Made by a program: the position numbers and the translations under genes
Notes under the pieces: generated by a model
Seen by the model: only the letters and a program-made list of their open reading frames with translations
Database searches by the model: none
What the model was told of the DNA's origin: nothing
DNA from: Streptomyces caniscabiei
GTDB lineage: Bacteria; Actinomycetota; Actinomycetes; Streptomycetales; Streptomycetaceae
Length of the DNA stretch: 64,000 nt
Direction of reading: 5' to 3'
Assembly (NCBI RefSeq): GCF_014930365.1
Contig: NZ_JABXWI010000017.1
Location: 65,204-129,203, forward strand
Shown: positions 61,667 through 64,000 of the stretch, piece after piece
Layout of the letters: every line of letters begins with the position of its first letter
Numbering within the stretch: position 1 is the stretch's first letter

Positions 61667-63421
61667 CTACGCCCGCTCGCGCCACCGGTTCGTGATCGGC
61701 AGCCGGCGGTCCTTGCCGAAGCCCTTCGGGGAGATCTTCGTGCCCGGCGGGTACTGGCGCCGCTTGTACTCGGCGGTGTCGACCATGCGCAGGGTCTTGA
61801 CGACCAGGTCCCGGTCGAAGCCGGCGGCGACGATCGCGTCGGCGCCCTGGTCGCGGTCGACGTACAGCGCGAGGATCGCGTCCAGGACCGGGTAGTCCGG
61901 CAGGGAGTCCGTGTCGACCTGGCCGGGGCGCAGTTCCGCGCTCGGGGGCTTGGAGATGGAGTTCTCCGGGATCGGCGGGGTCTGGCCCCGCTCGGTCGCC
62001 GCCCGGTTGCGCCACTCCGCCAGACGGAAGATCGACGTCTTGTACACGTCCTTGATGGGGCCGTACGCGCCCACCGAGTCGCCGTACAGCGTCGAGTACC
62101 CCACCGCCAGCTCCGACTTGTTGCCGGGCGCGAGGACGATGTGGCCCTCCTGGTTGGAGATCGCCATCAGCAGCGTGCCGCGCAGCCGCGACTGGAGGTT
62201 CTCCTCGGCCAGCCCCGTCAGCTCGGTCGAGGACATGTACGCGTCGAACATCGGCTCGATCGGGATGGTGCGGAAGTTCAGACCCGTCCGCCGCGCCAGC
62301 TCCGCCGCGTCGCCCTTGGAGTGGTCCGACGAGTACTTCGACGGCATGGACACGCCGTAGACGTTCTGCGCGCCCAGCGCGTCGCACGCGATGGCGGCGA
62401 CCAGCGCCGAGTCGATGCCGCCGGAGAGTCCGATCAGGACGGACGAGAAGCCGTTCTTCGCGGCGTACGCCCGCAGGCCCACCACCAGCGCCGAGTACAC
62501 CTCCTCGTCGTCGTCGAGGCGGTCCGCGTACCCGCCGGCCAGCTCAGGCTCGTACGCGGGCAGCGGCTCCTCGGAGAGCACGAGCCGGTCGATGCGCAGC
62601 CCGTCGTCCACGACACCGGTCACGGGGTCGGCGGCGGCCGCCGGGAGGTCCAGGTCCAGGACCACGCACCCCTCCGCGAACTGCGGCGCCCGCGCGACCA
62701 CTTCGCCGTGCTTGTCGACGACGATCGAGTCGCCGTCGAAGACCAGCTCGTCCTGGCCGCCGATCATCGCCAGGTACGCGGTCGTGCAGCCGGCCTCCTG
62801 GGCCCGCTTGCGCACCAGTTCGAGCCGGGTGTCGTCCTTGTCGCGCTCGTACGGCGAGGCGTTGATGGAGAGCAGCAGCCCGGCCCCGGCGGACCGGGCG
62901 GCCGGGACGCGGCCGCCGTCCTGCCAGAGGTCCTCGCAGATGGCGAGGGCGATGTCGATGCCGTGCAGCCGCAGCACCGGCATGGTGTCGCCGGGCACGA
63001 AGTAGCGGAACTCGTCGAACACGCCGTAATTGGGGAGGTGGTGCTTGGCGTAGGTGAGCGCCACCTCGCCCCGGTGCAGCACCGCGCCCGCGTTCCGGGG
63101 CGCCCCGGCCGGCTGGCCGTACTTCGGCGCGGCGGACTCGGAACGGTCGAGGTAGCCGACGATCACCGGCAGCTCCCCGAAGCCCTCGTCGGCGAGCCGC
63201 GCGGCGAGCGCCTTCAGCGCGGCACGGGAGGCCTCCACGAAGGACTGGCGCAGCGCGAGGTCCTCGACGGGGTACCCGGTCAGCACCATCTCCGGGAACG
63301 CCACCAGATGCGCTCCCTGCTCGGCTGAGTGCCGGGTCCAGCGGACCACCGCCTCGGCGTTCCCGGCGAGATCGCCGACGGTCGAGTCGATCTGATTCAA
63401 AGCGAGACGAAGTTGAGGCAC
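61667..63421 (-). CDS. nadE: Glutamine-dependent NAD+ synthetase
   Basis: A 584-residue enzyme that makes NAD from nicotinate adenine dinucleotide, ATP and glutamine. The N-terminal glutaminase has the triad Glu44 (VAFPEMVLTGYP), Lys126 (TYAKHHLPNYG) and Cys162 (ALAICEDLWQDGG). The synthetase has the P-loop LIGLSGGIDSALVAAI and GNKSELAVGYSTLYGD. The end KRRQYPPGTKISPKGFGKDR is typical. The start is GTG (VPQLRLALNQIDSTVGDLAG); 23 codons upstream are open but unlike the family. A likely -10 (TTACACT) is so near that the message may be almost leaderless. Confidence 0.96.
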   Translation of the reverse strand: MPQLRLALNQIDSTVGDLAGNAEAVVRWTRHSAEQGAHLVAFPEMVLTGYPVEDLALRQSFVEASRAALKALAARLADEGFGELPVIVGYLDRSESAAPKYGQPAGAPRNAGAVLHRGEVALTYAKHHLPNYGVFDEFRYFVPGDTMPVLRLHGIDIALAICEDLWQDGGRVPAARSAGAGLLLSINASPYERDKDDTRLELVRKRAQEAGCTTAYLAMIGGQDELVFDGDSIVVDKHGEVVARAPQFAEGCVVLDLDLPAAAADPVTGVVDDGLRIDRLVLSEEPLPAYEPELAGGYADRLDDDEEVYSALVVGLRAYAAKNGFSSVLIGLSGGIDSALVAAIACDALGAQNVYGVSMPSKYSSDHSKGDAAELARRTGLNFRTIPIEPMFDAYMSSTELTGLAEENLQSRLRGTLLMAISNQEGHIVLAPGNKSELAVGYSTLYGDSVGAYGPIKDVYKTSIFRLAEWRNRAATERGQTPPIPENSISKPPSAELRPGQVDTDSLPDYPVLDAILALYVDRDQGADAIVAAGFDRDLVVKTLRMVDTAEYKRRQYPPGTKISPKGFGKDRRLPITNRWRERA

Positions 63422-63453
63422 GCGGCCCAGTGTAATCGTCAATGCGACGCAAT

Positions 63454-63493
63454 GGGGTGTGGGGCGCCCCACGTTCACGGCGCCCCACACCCC
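63454..63493 (-). terminator. Terminator of the serine peptidase gene
   Basis: A perfect 15-bp stem (ggggtgtggggcgcc / ggcgccccacacccc) with a 10-base loop, 10 bp after the stop codon of the serine peptidase and before the nadE start. No long T-run, as usual in Streptomyces. Confidence 0.85.
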
Positions 63494-63502
63494 GTCGCGG
63501 TC

Positions 63503-64000
63503 CTACCGGCGGTACGACTCCACGTACCCCTTGGCCGGCGACCCGACCCCGGTCACGTCGTCGTACCCGCGCACCGCGTGCAGCGAGCTGTCGGCGCCCA
63601 GCGTGCGGACGGAGGTGGCGAGCCCGTCGCCCGCGTCGTACTGGTTGACGAAGTCCACGCGGGCCACCGCGAGCCCGGCGCCGCCGGTCGGCCGGTCCGT
63701 GACGTCGTGGAACACCTTCGCGCCGTACCCCGAGGCCGCGTACCGGGCGTAGATCGCCGGGTTGGCGAAGCCCAGCGGACGGCCGCCGTGGGCCTCCTGG
63801 GCCAGCGCCTGCACACCCGCCATGACCGGCGCGGCGAGCGAGGTGCCGCCGATCCGGTACTCGTCGTACGCCTGCCCACCCGTGGGCAGCGACTGGGTCT
63901 GCCCGATCAGGAACCCGGTGTTCGGGTCGGCGACCGCCGCGATGTCCGGCACCGTCCGCATCGGCACGGCCCCGTTCGCCGTCGCGAGCGCCTTCGGTAC
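63503..64000 (-). CDS. S53/S8-like secreted serine peptidase (5' end outside window)
   Basis: The last 165 codons of a subtilase-superfamily peptidase. RTVPDIAAVADPNTGFLIGQ and YRIGGTSLAAPVMAGVQALA hold the catalytic Ser (GTSLAAP). GFANPAIYARYAASGYGAKV and FHDVTDRPTGG (a likely calcium-site Asp) point to the sedolisin (S53) group, although S8 cannot be ruled out. The N-terminal part with the other catalytic residues and any signal or propeptide lies beyond the window. The frame is open to the edge; an internal GTG at 63967 is not the true start. Confidence 0.82.
   Translation of the reverse strand, partial: VPKALATANGAVPMRTVPDIAAVADPNTGFLIGQTQSLPTGGQAYDEYRIGGTSLAAPVMAGVQALAQEAHGGRPLGFANPAIYARYAASGYGAKVFHDVTDRPTGGAGLAVARVDFVNQYDAGDGLATSVRTLGADSSLHAVRGYDDVTGVGSPAKGYVESYRR

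Noticed and set aside
61284..61695. Repeat protein coded by the 17-bp array
   Set aside because: A 17-bp unit opens all frames by chance; three units make a 17-residue pseudo-repeat. No ribosome site or known repeat protein fits.

Overview
The window is high-GC DNA with GTG and TTG starts, ATGA/GTGA gene overlaps, Tat signals and many two-component and TetR regulators. Together with a SapB-type (ram) lantibiotic cluster this points to a Streptomyces chromosome. No rRNA, tRNA, insertion sequence, phage integrase or CRISPR array was seen. The left half (to about 36 kb) looks more accessory; the right half carries housekeeping genes (map, npdG, panB, nadE) and iron/heme uptake.

Layout. 0-4.8 kb: a coupled two-gene operon (LCAT-like lipase, then a large protein with a cysteine-peptidase-like domain, a P-loop NTPase and 46-residue TPR-like repeats that run off the window) beside a decayed UvrD helicase; this is the best candidate for an undescribed conflict/defence system. 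4.9-6.2 kb: exported beta-propeller. 6.3-14.3 kb: ramR and ramC-ramS-ramA-ramB, whose precursor ramS (43 codons) encodes a clearly non-SapB core. 14.6-17.7 kb: two secreted family-43 glycosidases with different sugar-binding domains. 17.7-22 kb: MMPL exporter with its histidine kinase and response regulator. 22-36 kb: small enzymes (MazG-like, DoxX, NTF2-like, aldo/keto reductase, SDR, PhoD, Gfo/Idh), MFS exporter, serine hydrolase, APH(6)-like kinase, Rsm22-like methyltransferase, GNAT, a broken VOC gene and a TetR gene with twin operators.

36-46 kb: a primase-polymerase-like protein with an apparent active-site loss, then efeO-efeB-efeU with a lipoprotein, hmuU-hmuV, and a haem oxygenase. 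Two iron boxes (IdeR/DmdR type) suggest iron-limited expression of ferric-iron uptake and haem breakdown. 45-48.7 kb: map, small proteins, a sialidase remnant, npdG and an M50 protease. 48.9-54.2 kb: an AfsR-like regulator convergent with a DrrAB-type exporter. 54.5-64 kb: panB, a TetR-MFS pair, a VanJ-like membrane protein, another MFS exporter, GNAT, a 17-bp minisatellite, nadE and the end of a serine peptidase.

Repeats are unusually prominent: 138-bp coding repeats at the left edge, slippage-type expansions inside ramA, ramB, ramC and an MFS gene, a 29-bp array at 23.1 kb, an in-register 17-bp array at 61.2-61.6 kb, and three copies of a Streptomyces palindromic element, one lying inside the AfsR-like coding sequence.
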